Shown here one piece after another: positions 51,445 to 60,371 of a stretch of DNA of 64,000 nt. Source of the stretch: Sphingomonas soli NBRC 100801. Its GTDB lineage: Bacteria; Pseudomonadota; Alphaproteobacteria; Sphingomonadales; Sphingomonadaceae. The DNA lies in NCBI RefSeq assembly GCF_001591025.1, contig NZ_BCTZ01000013.1:124001-188000 (forward strand), in the 5' to 3' direction. The translations under genes were made by a program, and so were the position numbers. The notes below the pieces were generated by a model. It worked only from the letters and a program-made list of their open reading frames with translations, ran no database searches and was not told where the DNA came from. Position 1 is the stretch's first letter. Every line of letters starts with the position of its first letter.

Positions 51445-53363
51445 TGGACGAACTGCTCTCCCAGTTCCTGATCGAGGCGCGCGAGCTGATCGCCCAGGCC
51501 GGCGACGATTTCGAATGGCTGGCGCGCGATCCCGCGGACAGCGCCCGGATCGACAGCGCCTTTCGCGCGATCCACACGCTCAAGGGCTCGGTCGCGATCT
51601 TCGACATGGTTCCCGCCGGGCGCGCGCTTCACGCCGCCGAGGACGTGCTCGACCGCGCCCGGGCCGGCCGTCACCGGCTCGGCCGGACCAATGTGGACGC
51701 CCTTGTCGCCGTGCTCGACCAGACCGACCGCTGGGTCGATGCGATGGAACGCGATGGCGCGCTTTCGCCGCGCGCGGGCGCCGAGGCGGATGCGCTGCTC
51801 GCCCGGTTGCAAAGCAACGTCGCGCGGCCGCCCAAGCTGCCCGCCGCCGAGACGCCGCCTTGGCTTCCCGCCCTGCTGGCGCGCGAAGCCGCTGCGATCG
51901 AGGCCGCGGCCAGCGATCTGGTGGCCTTTCGCTACAACCCCGACAGCGAATGCTTCTTCCGCGGCGAGGATCCGCTCGCCACCGTGGCCGCGCTTCCGGG
52001 TATCGCCGCGCTGGCGATCCTGCCCAACGCCGCCTGGCCGGCGATCGACGCATTCGAGCCGTTTCAGTGCATGGTGACGATCGAGGGCCTGAGCGCTGCC
52101 GCGTTCGACGATGTCCGCACGGCGTTCCGCTTCGTTGCCGATCAGGTGATGCTGTTTCCCGTCGCGGCGGCAAGGGCGGCCGAGGCTGAGATCCAGACCG
52201 CGGCCGCCAAGTCGCTGCGCATCGACACCGCTCGGATCGACGCGCTGGCCGATGGCGTCGGCGAGCTGATCGTCGCCAACAACGCGCTGGCCCATGTCGC
52301 CGCCGAAGCCGATCGCGTCGATCCGCAGATCGGCGCGCAGGTTCGCGCGGCGCACGCGGCGCTAGAGCGCGCAGTGAGCGGCATGCGTCGATCGGTGATG
52401 ACGGTTCGGCTGGTGTCGCTCGGTCCCAGCCTCAGGCGGCTGCCGCGGATGGTGCGCGAGATCGCCGCGACCTTGGGCAAGCCCGTCCGCTTCGAGATCA
52501 GCGGGGAAGGCATCGAAGTCGACAAGGGCATCGCCGACGAGCTGTTCGAGCCATTGCTCCACCTCGTCCGCAACGCGCTCGATCACGGGATCGAGCCTGG
52601 GGTGGTCCGCCGCAAGGCGGGCAAGCCCGAGACCGGGCTGCTCAGGCTGGCTGTAACGCGAGAAGGCGATCAGGTCGTCGTCGCTCTGACCGACGACGGC
52701 GCGGGCATCGACACGGCGCGGGTGCGCGCCATCGCTGTCGAGCGCGGGCTGCTCGATCGCGATGCCGCCGCCGCGCTCGACGAGATGCAGGCGATGCGGC
52801 TGATCTTCGCGCCGGGCTTCTCGACCGCGGCAACGGTCAGCGCGGTTTCCGGGCGCGGAGTCGGCATGGACGCCGTCAAGGCGGCGATCGACCGGCTCGG
52901 CGGCCGGGTCGAGATCGGCAGCGTGTTGGGCCGGGGCACGACCATAAGGCTGCGCCTCCCGCTCAACGCGATATTGACCCGGCTGCTGATCGTGCGTGCC
53001 GGGGGCGAGCGCTACGGCATCCCGCTCGACCGCATCGTCGAGACGACAAGCATCCCGACCGAGCATATCCACGATGTCGGTGGCGGGCGCAGCTGCGTGC
53101 TGCGTGATCGCGCGATACCGGTGCTCAGCCTCGCCGCGCTGCTCGGCGCGGAGGACCGGCGGTCCCCCTTCACCAAGCTGATCGTCACCGAAAACGCCGC
53201 GGAGCCGGTCGGCGTGATCGTCGACGGCTTCGGTCAGCGGATCGACGGGCTGGTGCGCCCCAAGACCGGGCTGATGGCCGGCGTGCGCGGACTTGCCGGC
53301 ACGACCACGCTCGGCGATGGCGGGGTGCTTCTGGTGCTCGACCTGGCGGAACTGGTCGCGTGA
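51444..53363 (+). CDS. cheA: CheA, chemotaxis histidine kinase
   Basis: A 639-aa kinase. Hpt domain with His44 (RAIHTLKGSVAIFDM); an atypical middle region (about 140-240, DQVMLFPV) in place of a standard P2; dimerisation helices about 255-330; HATPase with N box HLVRNALDHG (373-382), DDGAGID (417-423), FAPGFST and SGRGVGMD (469-476); CheW-like P5 from about 500. The ATG shares a base with the cheR stop; a GTG three bases earlier is possible. Confidence 0.95.
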   Translation: MDELLSQFLIEARELIAQAGDDFEWLARDPADSARIDSAFRAIHTLKGSVAIFDMVPAGRALHAAEDVLDRARAGRHRLGRTNVDALVAVLDQTDRWVDAMERDGALSPRAGAEADALLARLQSNVARPPKLPAAETPPWLPALLAREAAAIEAAASDLVAFRYNPDSECFFRGEDPLATVAALPGIAALAILPNAAWPAIDAFEPFQCMVTIEGLSAAAFDDVRTAFRFVADQVMLFPVAAARAAEAEIQTAAAKSLRIDTARIDALADGVGELIVANNALAHVAAEADRVDPQIGAQVRAAHAALERAVSGMRRSVMTVRLVSLGPSLRRLPRMVREIAATLGKPVRFEISGEGIEVDKGIADELFEPLLHLVRNALDHGIEPGVVRRKAGKPETGLLRLAVTREGDQVVVALTDDGAGIDTARVRAIAVERGLLDRDAAAALDEMQAMRLIFAPGFSTAATVSAVSGRGVGMDAVKAAIDRLGGRVEIGSVLGRGTTIRLRLPLNAILTRLLIVRAGGERYGIPLDRIVETTSIPTEHIHDVGGGRSCVLRDRAIPVLSLAALLGAEDRRSPFTKLIVTENAAEPVGVIVDGFGQRIDGLVRPKTGLMAGVRGLAGTTTLGDGGVLLVLDLAELVA

Positions 53364-53605
53364 GCGTCGCGCTCGCCGGCGATGCTATCCGCCTGACCGG
53401 CAATTGCCCGGTCGAGGACGCTGAGACCTTGCTCGCGCTGCTCCAGGAAAATGCCGTGGCGTCAATCGATATCAATGACTGCGGATGCCTGCATATGGCA
53501 GTGGTGCAAGTGCTGCTCGCCGCAGCGAGGCCGGTTCGGGGAGCCCCGGCAAACGCCTTTGTCCGGGAATGGCTTGTACCTCAAATGCTTAGCCTGACCG
53601 ATTGA
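53360..53605 (+). CDS. STAS-domain-like small protein
   Basis: An 81-aa protein (VALAGDAIRLTGNCPVEDAE; SIDINDCGCLHMAVVQVLLA) resembling the anti-sigma-factor-antagonist STAS fold; the usual phospho-serine position is replaced by a Cys-Gly-Cys-Leu stretch. GTG start overlaps the cheA stop. Similar proteins follow cheA in some chemosensory clusters; its partner is not known. Confidence 0.7.
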   Translation: MSVALAGDAIRLTGNCPVEDAETLLALLQENAVASIDINDCGCLHMAVVQVLLAAARPVRGAPANAFVREWLVPQMLSLTD

Positions 53606-53671
53606 ATGCTACCGGACTTTCATCCCTTGCTCTAAGCCCTATCCGCAACGAAACGAACCGAGTCGAAACGA

Positions 53672-54052
53672 ATGTCCGTCACCATCCTCATTGTCGATGA
53701 CAGCAAGCTTGCGCGCATCGTCGCCGGAAAAGCTCTGACAGAGTTGCAGCCCGATTGGCAGCGAGTCGAGGCAGGCAGCGCCGCCCAGGGCCTCGAGATC
53801 GTCGCGAGCCAGCGGATCGATGTCGCGCTGATCGACTTCAACATGACCGAGAAGGACGGCCTTGCCCTTGCCGCCGAGCTGCGCGCGCTGCGTCCCGACA
53901 TGCCGATCGCGATCATCACCGCCAATATCCAGGACGAAGTCATCGCCCGTGCCCGCGAGGTCGGTGCCGGCTTTGTGCCCAAGCCCGTGACCACGGAGAG
54001 CCTTCAAGGCTTCATCTCCGGCGCCGCGCTTCGATTGCGATCCGGAAAGTGA
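53672..54052 (+). CDS. Single-domain response regulator (CheY-like)
   Basis: A 126-aa REC domain: ILIVDDSKLAR with acidic pocket Asp9-Asp10, phospho-acceptor Asp55 (ALIDFNMTEKDG), the Thr of AIITANI, and Lys in FVPKPV. No output domain. It could act as CheY or as a phosphate sink. Its stop overlaps the CheC start, suggesting that CheC dephosphorylates it. Confidence 0.93.
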   Translation: MSVTILIVDDSKLARIVAGKALTELQPDWQRVEAGSAAQGLEIVASQRIDVALIDFNMTEKDGLALAAELRALRPDMPIAIITANIQDEVIARAREVGAGFVPKPVTTESLQGFISGAALRLRSGK

Positions 54053-54690
54053 GTACCGAGCCCGCCGTCACGCTGGACGAACTCGAAACCGATGCGTTGA
54101 CCGAGATCGTCAATATCGGCGTCAGCCGTGCCGCCTCCAACTTGCGCAAGATGGTTGGCGACCAGGTGCTGCTTTCCGTGCCCTCGATAGAGGTGGTGAG
54201 CCAGCGCCGCGCCGCGCGGCTGATCAACGAGCGCGAGATCACCCAGCTGATCGCAGTTCGCCAGGATTTCGCGGGCCCCTTTTCCGGCCGGGCGCTGCTG
54301 ATCTTTCCTGAGGAGAACAGCCTCGAACTCGTTCGCGCCGTAACCGGCGACGAACTCAGTCCTCAAGAAGTTCAGGACATCGAGCACGAAGCTTTGGCCG
54401 AAACCGGCAATGTGATCCTCAATTCGTGCCTGGCGACCATGGCCAACATGCTTCAGCGGTCGCTCACCATGACGATCCCCGAGGTGCTGCGCGGCGACGG
54501 CGCAGCGCTGTTCGAGACGCGGGACGAAACCGCCGCCGACGGTCTCGTGCTGTTCCTCTATATCGACTTCGCGGTGCGCAAGCGCGACATCCGCGGCTAT
54601 ATCGCCATGCTGATGGATCTGCCTTCGCTCCAGGCGCTCAAGGCGCTGCTCGGCGAGTTCATCGAGCGGGTCGTCGGGGACGATGGCTGA
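54049..54690 (+). CDS. cheC: CheC-family phosphatase
   Basis: A 213-aa protein with both CheC active-site helices: LTEIVNIGVSRAA (Glu19, Asn22, followed by Pro45) and ALAETGNVILNSCLATMANM (Glu118, Asn121, followed by Pro144). CheC hydrolyses phospho-CheY in bacteria lacking CheZ. GTG 54049 overlaps the response regulator stop; its end overlaps the hybrid kinase start. Confidence 0.92.
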   Translation: MSTEPAVTLDELETDALTEIVNIGVSRAASNLRKMVGDQVLLSVPSIEVVSQRRAARLINEREITQLIAVRQDFAGPFSGRALLIFPEENSLELVRAVTGDELSPQEVQDIEHEALAETGNVILNSCLATMANMLQRSLTMTIPEVLRGDGAALFETRDETAADGLVLFLYIDFAVRKRDIRGYIAMLMDLPSLQALKALLGEFIERVVGDDG

Positions 54691-56674
54691 AGCGCCGGCC
54701 AGCGACGAGTCCGTGGCGGAGCGGCTGCGCGCCGTGCTTGTCACTTCGGGGGCCAGCGGCAGCTGGGACTGGGACATCGCCGCGGACACGCTGTATTTCG
54801 ACGAGCATTTCGCCGATCTCTACGGCCTGACCCCCGAAGCGGGCGTCGCCGGGGTTCCCGGCGCGACCTTCTTTTCGGCGATCGATCCCGAAGACCGCGC
54901 GCGCATGAAGATCGCGGTGGCAGGCATTCTCGGCGGCGCCGAGCTCTTCTCGAAGGAATTCCGCATCCAGCGGCCCGATGGCTCGGTGCTGTGGATGCAT
55001 GGCCGCGGCCAGGGTCATCTCGACGATCGCGACCGGTCGGTGCGCTTCACCGGCCTGCTGGTGGACGTCACCGAACGCAAGCGGACCGAGGAACGGCTGC
55101 GGATCGCGCAGAGCGCGGGCGGGGTCGGCACGTTCGAGCATGTCGACGGCTTCGCGACCGCGTCGGTCTCCACCGAATTCTGCCGCCTTCTCGGGCTGCA
55201 TCCCGCCCGGGTGCTGCCGGTCCGCACGATCAACAGCGTCTTGCTTGTGGGCGACAAGCCGATCATCCCCGATACCGAACAGACGGGTGAGCCGCTCGAC
55301 GGCGAGTTCCGGATCATTCGCAACGACGACGGCGCGGAGCGCTGGATCGCGCGGCGCGGCGAGATCGTGCGCGACAGCGAGACCAGCGGCTATCGCTTCA
55401 TCGGCGTGATCTATGACGTCACCGCCGCCAAGCAGGCCGAGGAACGGCTTCGCGAGCTCAACGAGACGCTCGAGGCGCGGGTCCAGGAGGAGATTGCCGA
55501 ACGCCGCCAGGCCGAGGAGACGCTTCGCCAGGCCCAGAAGATGGAGGCGGTCGGGCATCTCACCGGCGGCATCGCGCATGATTTCAACAATCTGCTGACG
55601 ATCATCATCGGCAATATCGACACGGTCACGCGCAGGCTCGATTCGTCAAGCGACCCTCGCGCGAAGCGCTCGCTCGACAACGCGCTCAAGGGCGCCGAGC
55701 GGGCGGCCGCGCTGACTCAGCGGCTGCTCGCCTTCTCGCGCCGCCAGGCGCTCGATCCCAAGCGCACCGACATCGCGCGATTGCTCGCCGGCATGTCCGA
55801 CCTGCTGACGCGCTCGATCACCGAGACGATCGCGATCCGGATCCATGCGCCCGGCGATCTGTGGAACGTCGAGGTCGATCCGCACCAGCTCGAAAACGCG
55901 ATCCTGAATCTTGCGGTGAACGCGCGCGACGCCATGGCGGACGGCGGAAATCTGACGGTCGAGGCGCACAATCTCGTCGCCGAGGCGGGCAACACGGCCG
56001 CCTTTGTCGAGGCAGGTCATTATGTCGTCGTGAGCGTGACCGACACGGGCACCGGGATGACGCCCGAGACGGTGGCGAAGGTCTTCGATCCGTTCTTCAC
56101 CACCAAGGAGGTCGGCAAGGGCACCGGTCTCGGCCTCTCGATGGTCTATGGCTTTGCCAAGCAATCGGGGGGCTATGTCCATATCGACTCAGTCCCCGGC
56201 GCAGGGACTACCGTTGACCTTTATCTTCCCAGGGCCGCGGACGGCGAGGCGGAGGCGGCGGCTGAGGAGTCGGTGCAGGCCATCGAGCTCGGAAATCGCG
56301 ATGAGACGATCCTGGTCGTCGAGGACGACGACGATGTCCGCACCTACACCGTCGAGATCCTGCGGGAGCTGGGCTACCGCGTCATCGAGGCGCATGATGG
56401 CCAGACCGCTCTGGGCCTCCTGACCCGCACCGAGCAACCCGTGCACCTCCTGCTGACTGACGTCGTGATGCCGGTGATGTCCGGTAGTGAGCTCGCCGAC
56501 CGCGCCCGAGCCATACGGCCGGACATGGAGGTGCTCTTCACGTCGGGATATACCCGCGATGCAATCATGCGAGACGGCAGAATTGCGCCGGGCCTGGACC
56601 TGTTGCCGAAGCCGTTCACGTTCGCGTCGCTGGCTGCAAAGGTGCGAGAGATGCTCAATCGCAGTGTAGCCTGA
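54683..56674 (+). CDS. PAS-PAS hybrid histidine kinase with REC domain
   Basis: A 663-aa soluble sensor kinase. PAS/PAC domains cover about 15-135 (ETLF-type input: [30 protein letters not shown]) and 140-255; a coiled coil ([19 protein letters not shown]) leads to HisKA with His299 ([11 protein letters not shown]), an HATPase domain ([44 protein letters not shown]) and a C-terminal REC domain with Asp593 (LLTDVVMP). No membrane segment. Last gene of the coupled chemosensory operon; it may feed signals into the response regulator or act independently. Confidence 0.93.
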   Translation: MAEAPASDESVAERLRAVLVTSGASGSWDWDIAADTLYFDEHFADLYGLTPEAGVAGVPGATFFSAIDPEDRARMKIAVAGILGGAELFSKEFRIQRPDGSVLWMHGRGQGHLDDRDRSVRFTGLLVDVTERKRTEERLRIAQSAGGVGTFEHVDGFATASVSTEFCRLLGLHPARVLPVRTINSVLLVGDKPIIPDTEQTGEPLDGEFRIIRNDDGAERWIARRGEIVRDSETSGYRFIGVIYDVTAAKQAEERLRELNETLEARVQEEIAERRQAEETLRQAQKMEAVGHLTGGIAHDFNNLLTIIIGNIDTVTRRLDSSSDPRAKRSLDNALKGAERAAALTQRLLAFSRRQALDPKRTDIARLLAGMSDLLTRSITETIAIRIHAPGDLWNVEVDPHQLENAILNLAVNARDAMADGGNLTVEAHNLVAEAGNTAAFVEAGHYVVVSVTDTGTGMTPETVAKVFDPFFTTKEVGKGTGLGLSMVYGFAKQSGGYVHIDSVPGAGTTVDLYLPRAADGEAEAAAEESVQAIELGNRDETILVVEDDDDVRTYTVEILRELGYRVIEAHDGQTALGLLTRTEQPVHLLLTDVVMPVMSGSELADRARAIRPDMEVLFTSGYTRDAIMRDGRIAPGLDLLPKPFTFASLAAKVREMLNRSVA

Positions 56675-56711
56675 TATATCGGGATGATCTCCCCAAGCCC
56701 TCCGATATATC
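56673..56711. repeat. 10-bp inverted repeat after the hybrid kinase
   Basis: GATATATCGG (56673-56682) and CCGATATATC (56702-56711) form a perfect dyad around a 19-base loop, beginning at the kinase stop. Each arm also holds the palindrome GATATATC. It may terminate the operon or serve as a recombination or binding site, since the recombinase gene ends 146 bases further on. Confidence 0.5.
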
Positions 56712-56856
56712 GCCCTTTGGGCCGCCGCCGCTCGGCGCGTTGCCTTACGAGTTCGTTTGCGCCACGGCGCGATCCCACAGATTTCCGCACGAGCGAAAGT
56801 TATATGGCTGCGCTGATTGGGCTGACCGCCCATCAGTTGCTGATGGGCGGCCTCGA

Positions 56857-57489
56857 TTAGATTTCGGTCCTCTCCGCGATTGTGAGAGCATCCTCGATGT
56901 CCACTCCGAGGTATCTGACCGTGTTCTCGATCTTCGTGTGTCCGAGGAGGATTTGAATGGCTCGAAGATTTCCCGTCGCTTTGTAGATCATTGCTGCCTT
57001 CGTGCGCCGCAGTGAGTGTGTTCCGTATTCAGTGCGTCGTAAGCCGATGGCGGTGACCCATTCATCGACAAGGCGCGCATATTGCCGGGTGCTGAGATGG
57101 CCAGCGCAGTCAACACGGCTTGGGAAAGCGTAATCTGCGACAGTGCCGCCGCGGCGTTCCAGCCAAGCAAGCAGACTCGCGCGAACATCAGCCGTGAGCT
57201 CAAACTGCACCGGTCTTCCCGTCTTCTGCTGGATGACGATTGATCTGGTCCGGATCTCGGCACCAGCCACGACATCGCCGATCCGAATCTTGACCAAATC
57301 GCATCCGCGCAGCTTGCTATCGATCGCAAGGTCAAAGAGCGCTCGGTCTCGAAGCCTTTCCTCCCGGTCTAGGAAAAACCGGACCGCCCATATCTGCTTC
57401 TGCGTGAGAGGCCGTTTGGTGCCGACCATCTTACCCGAGTTCCATGCGGTCCTGTTCTGCATGACAGGGTCGTACTGTGAATGTCCCAT
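56857..57489 (-). CDS. Minimal tyrosine recombinase
   Basis: A 210-aa catalytic-domain-only phage-type integrase. The active-site set is complete: Arg61 (SKLRGCDL), Lys89 (QQKTGRPV), His158 and Arg161 (THSLRRTKA), His184 (LLGHTKIEN) and nucleophile Tyr193 (VRYLGV). There is no separate N-terminal core-binding or arm-binding domain, as in some transposon- or toxin-associated recombinases. It sits between the chemosensory cluster and an MNT-HEPN gene and may have moved one of them. Confidence 0.9.
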   Translation of the reverse strand: MGHSQYDPVMQNRTAWNSGKMVGTKRPLTQKQIWAVRFFLDREERLRDRALFDLAIDSKLRGCDLVKIRIGDVVAGAEIRTRSIVIQQKTGRPVQFELTADVRASLLAWLERRGGTVADYAFPSRVDCAGHLSTRQYARLVDEWVTAIGLRRTEYGTHSLRRTKAAMIYKATGNLRAIQILLGHTKIENTVRYLGVDIEDALTIAERTEI

Positions 57490-57809
57490 GTTCCAGCTCC
57501 TAGGCCTTAATTGGCCACGGAAATGCTCGCGCGAATGTCCTTCATCTTGGTTCCGGCTACTGCGCGAGCTCTCGACGCTAGTCAGCCGTGGCGAGTTGGA
57601 TGAAAAGGCTCGGTCACGATCGTCAGCTTTCAGGATTAGCGGCGCTTGTCTTCAACGACCGATTTTGGGGCGCAAACCTGCCCTCCCATGTCGGCGCTAA
57701 CAATTACAAAAGCTTTCCCGGCCGAAATCAGACAGGAGGCCGGTGCCGCGCTGCCGTATAAAGCGCGGTTGAGCCGGAGGCGCGAAACGCCGACGCATCA
57801 CTACGCCAG
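57490..57809. other. 320-base gap, no gene seen
   Basis: No credible gene, RNA or clear repeat is seen. Frames on the plus strand are shadows of the recombinase region. The recombinase promoter should lie at its left end. GC content is lower than in neighbours around 57690-57720 (ACAATTACAAAAGC). Confidence 0.4.
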
Positions 57810-58733
57810 TTAGAGGTCCGTTGCGGCGCGCAATTGTTCCAGCCGCTCCATGCTGAGAATCTCGACGATATCGCGCAACCGGTTCACGGAAACGGCGAGC
57901 GCGTCGAGATCATCCGCGCCAATTTCGTAGCTGGGCGAGTAGCGTGCCTCGACATAGGCGCGCTTGAGCAACTCGAAACGGCGGCGATCGAGGCGAGTGG
58001 CACGCGGCCAGGCATTGACAAGGCGGGACTCCTTGTCTTCCGACAACGAGCGGAGGAACTTGATGTTGTGCGAGCGCGGGAAATATAGTGTCCGCACCAA
58101 CAAGAAGCAGGCATAGGCTGTTTCGGTGGCTTGGTGCAGGTTGAAGACAGCCTTGTTGCGCCAGTCGCGATCTGACCCTTCCATCCTCGCCAACTCTGCC
58201 ATGCGGAGCCAGTTCGAGACCGACTTGCTCTCTGCTTCGAAGTAGCGCGTTGCCATGGCCAGCGCATCAGCGGCAGTCGCCGGCTTTGGCGCCGCAAGGG
58301 CATGCTGGGGCAGCTCGTACACCACAACCCCGTCGCGCACGATATCGACCCAGAAATACTCGCCTCGCTGGAGAGCCTTGTTCACTTCGTCCAGCGTATG
58401 GACGATGATATTGACCGGCCGCTGAACCTTCGGGTCGTGGAGGATCTTGTCTTCGGCGATGTACCAGTAGCCGGCGATATCAGTCAGATCCTCGTGGTTG
58501 ACGATCACCAACAGGTCGAAATCGGATTGATACCCGTTGTCCGGTTCATCGACCCAGTCGTTCCGCGCATAGCTGCCGAACAGGATGATCTTCAGGATCT
58601 TGCCGTTCTTCTTCCACGGCTGGGTCGAGGTCGAAATCGCCTGCGCGAACTCCGCCATCAGCGTGTCGCGCACGCGCGCCAGCTCGGCCTGCTGGACATC
58701 TGGAAGGTGGTCGAGATCGACGCGCATGTTCAT
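57810..58733 (-). CDS. Fused MNT-HEPN protein
   Basis: A 307-aa protein joining a minimal nucleotidyltransferase (about 40-150; GSYARNDW at 53-60, then SDFDLLVI with Asp71 and Asp73) to a HEPN domain (about 160-300; AVFNLHQATETAYACFLLV, ARYSPSYE). In two-gene systems MNT is the antitoxin that AMPylates the HEPN ribonuclease toxin. Here they are one chain, and the HEPN Rx4-6H nuclease motif is not visible, so it may be an inactive or self-controlled unit. It carries no obvious partner. Confidence 0.85.
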   Translation of the reverse strand: MNMRVDLDHLPDVQQAELARVRDTLMAEFAQAISTSTQPWKKNGKILKIILFGSYARNDWVDEPDNGYQSDFDLLVIVNHEDLTDIAGYWYIAEDKILHDPKVQRPVNIIVHTLDEVNKALQRGEYFWVDIVRDGVVVYELPQHALAAPKPATAADALAMATRYFEAESKSVSNWLRMAELARMEGSDRDWRNKAVFNLHQATETAYACFLLVRTLYFPRSHNIKFLRSLSEDKESRLVNAWPRATRLDRRRFELLKRAYVEARYSPSYEIGADDLDALAVSVNRLRDIVEILSMERLEQLRAATDL

Positions 58734-58774
58734 TTCCTAGCTGTGGCTCGCCGTTTCCTCAATGTTCCTGCCGG

Positions 58775-58966
58775 TCATTTGGGAAATTGCGTCAGATGGA
58801 CCATGGCGTCGCCGAGAAGGCGTTCGACTTCCGAGACGGTAATGTCGAGCTCGGCGGCGATCTGAAAATAGTCGAGATCGCGGTAGCGCGCCCGTAGGAA
58901 TACCTGCCATTCGGGATCAGGCATGGCCTGGATGGCACGGCGAAGTCTGCGAAGCTCGCGGTTCAT
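58775..58966 (-). CDS. Small sigma-region-4-like HTH protein
   Basis: A 63-aa protein (PDPEWQVFLRARYRDLDYFQIAAELDITVSEVERLLGDAM in part) with the shape of sigma factor region 4 (LxxxxxxVFxLRYxxxxxYxEIAxxLxIxxxxVxxxL). Likely a DNA-binding regulator common near toprim/DUF2493 genes. ATG 58966 has GGAG seven bases before it; ATG 58972 lies too close to that site. Confidence 0.75.
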   Translation of the reverse strand: MNRELRRLRRAIQAMPDPEWQVFLRARYRDLDYFQIAAELDITVSEVERLLGDAMVHLTQFPK

Positions 58967-59146
58967 GATCATTCTCCATCGTATATCGGCCGAAGCCGGG
59001 GGAGAGACGGTGCGGGCCCGCGACAGGAGGCGGGGCGCACCTGAAGGCCGAAACGAAGTGCAGGACGTGGGCCTTGCCCACGTTGCGCCGCGCCGGCGCG
59101 GGCCCAGGACAGGCTCGCCCGGCTTCGGCTGAATCGGAGACGGCGA

Positions 59147-60067
59147 TCATCGCCGGCGATGATCGATGATCGCAATCCCGGCGCTGCGGGCCTTGTCGAA
59201 CAGATTGTCCTGGATGCCGCCGCCGGGGAAGATGATGATGCCGCGGGGCATCAGGCCGATCACCTGATCGTTGCGCTTGAAGGGCGCAGAACCACGGCTG
59301 TGCCTGGCGAAGTCGGGGGCGATCGGAACTTGCTGGACCTTTCGCTCGCGGGCCCAAAGGGCAGCGATGTGCTCGGCACCGGACCGCGAGGCGCCATGGA
59401 GCAGTACCATGCCGGGATGGCGGCCATGCACCTGGTCGAGGACCTGCCAGATACTGCGATAGTCGGAATAGTCCGCACCGCCGCTGACATAAATGCGCTC
59501 GCCGGGAGGGACGAGTAGCTTCGCGTCTGCATATCGCCGGTCGTTGACGAATTCGCGGCTCTCGATCACTGCCGCGGTCATCGCGCGCCGGTTGAGCATC
59601 GACCCGGACTTGGGGAGCCAGGGCTTGCGCAGATAATGGCGGAACTGCTCGGCAAAGGCCTCGCGGAATGCTTCCATCGCGTCACGGCGCTCGATCATCG
59701 TGCGCCCTTCGGCGATCAGCGTCTCGAGCTCGACCGATTTGACTTCCGAACCATCCTGCTCGCGCTGCGAGCGCTTCTGCGCCAGCTCGTTGGAGTCGAG
59801 CTGGTGGTCGGCGCGCTCGACCGCGCGGTGAAAGACGTTGGTGAACCCCCAGAGCAACTCCTCCAGTTCGGGCTCGAGGCGGGTATCGGCGAGGCACGCC
59901 GCCATCGCATCGAAGGTGTCGGCAGCTGCCGCCTCGACCAGCCTGCCCTCGGGCAATGGCCTGGGATCGATATCGTCGTCGAACGGCCTGCGTCCGAAGA
60001 GCTCAAGTTCCTGCAGCAAATGCGTGAACTGCGATCCGCCGTCGCCAATGTCGTGAAGTTCATCCAT
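59147..60067 (-). CDS. DUF2493 protein (SLOG/Rossmann-like)
   Basis: A 306-aa protein. The C-terminal half (ERIYVSGGADYSDYRSIWQV; MVLLHGASRSGAEHIAALWA; PRGIIIFPGGGIQDNLFDKA) is DUF2493, related to SLOG nucleotide-binding folds. The N-terminal half is helical and acidic. A standard backbone companion of ParB-like and toprim genes on alphaproteobacterial elements; role unknown. ATG 60067 has GGGAGAATTC upstream. Confidence 0.87.
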   Translation of the reverse strand: MDELHDIGDGGSQFTHLLQELELFGRRPFDDDIDPRPLPEGRLVEAAAADTFDAMAACLADTRLEPELEELLWGFTNVFHRAVERADHQLDSNELAQKRSQREQDGSEVKSVELETLIAEGRTMIERRDAMEAFREAFAEQFRHYLRKPWLPKSGSMLNRRAMTAAVIESREFVNDRRYADAKLLVPPGERIYVSGGADYSDYRSIWQVLDQVHGRHPGMVLLHGASRSGAEHIAALWARERKVQQVPIAPDFARHSRGSAPFKRNDQVIGLMPRGIIIFPGGGIQDNLFDKARSAGIAIIDHRRR

Positions 60068-60371
60068 TTCGAATTCTCCCAAGCTGCAGCCGCGTCGCTC
60101 GCGGCCTTCCTGGCGACGAAAGGCGGTGGCGCCGGCGGCAGTGCACGGCCGAGCGGAGCGGACGGCGCAGCCGGCGGCCGCCGAAGCGTCAGCGAAGGAC
60201 CTGGAAGCGCGGCTATTTTGCTTCGCGATGCAAAGCGGGCCGCAGGACCGCGGCGGAAAATAGCCGCGCGGACGGGTTGCATTGGCGCGGGCGCTGCCGA
60301 CCGGTCGCCCTCTGGGAAGGCGCGCGACGCGGACTCCGGCAGCGGAGGTCGAAAGCAATGCTGCGACAATG
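60068..60371. repeat. Gap holding a 13-bp inverted repeat
   Basis: Between the DUF2493 start and the toprim stop there is no clear gene. GCGCGGCTATTTT (60207-60219) is exactly mirrored at 60257-60269, with a 37-base loop that holds further short complements. No U-tract follows on either strand. Possible regulatory or replication structure. Confidence 0.5.

Noticed and set aside
57490..57809. Possible tRNA or attachment site beside the recombinase
   Set aside because: No cloverleaf or direct repeat could be made out by eye.
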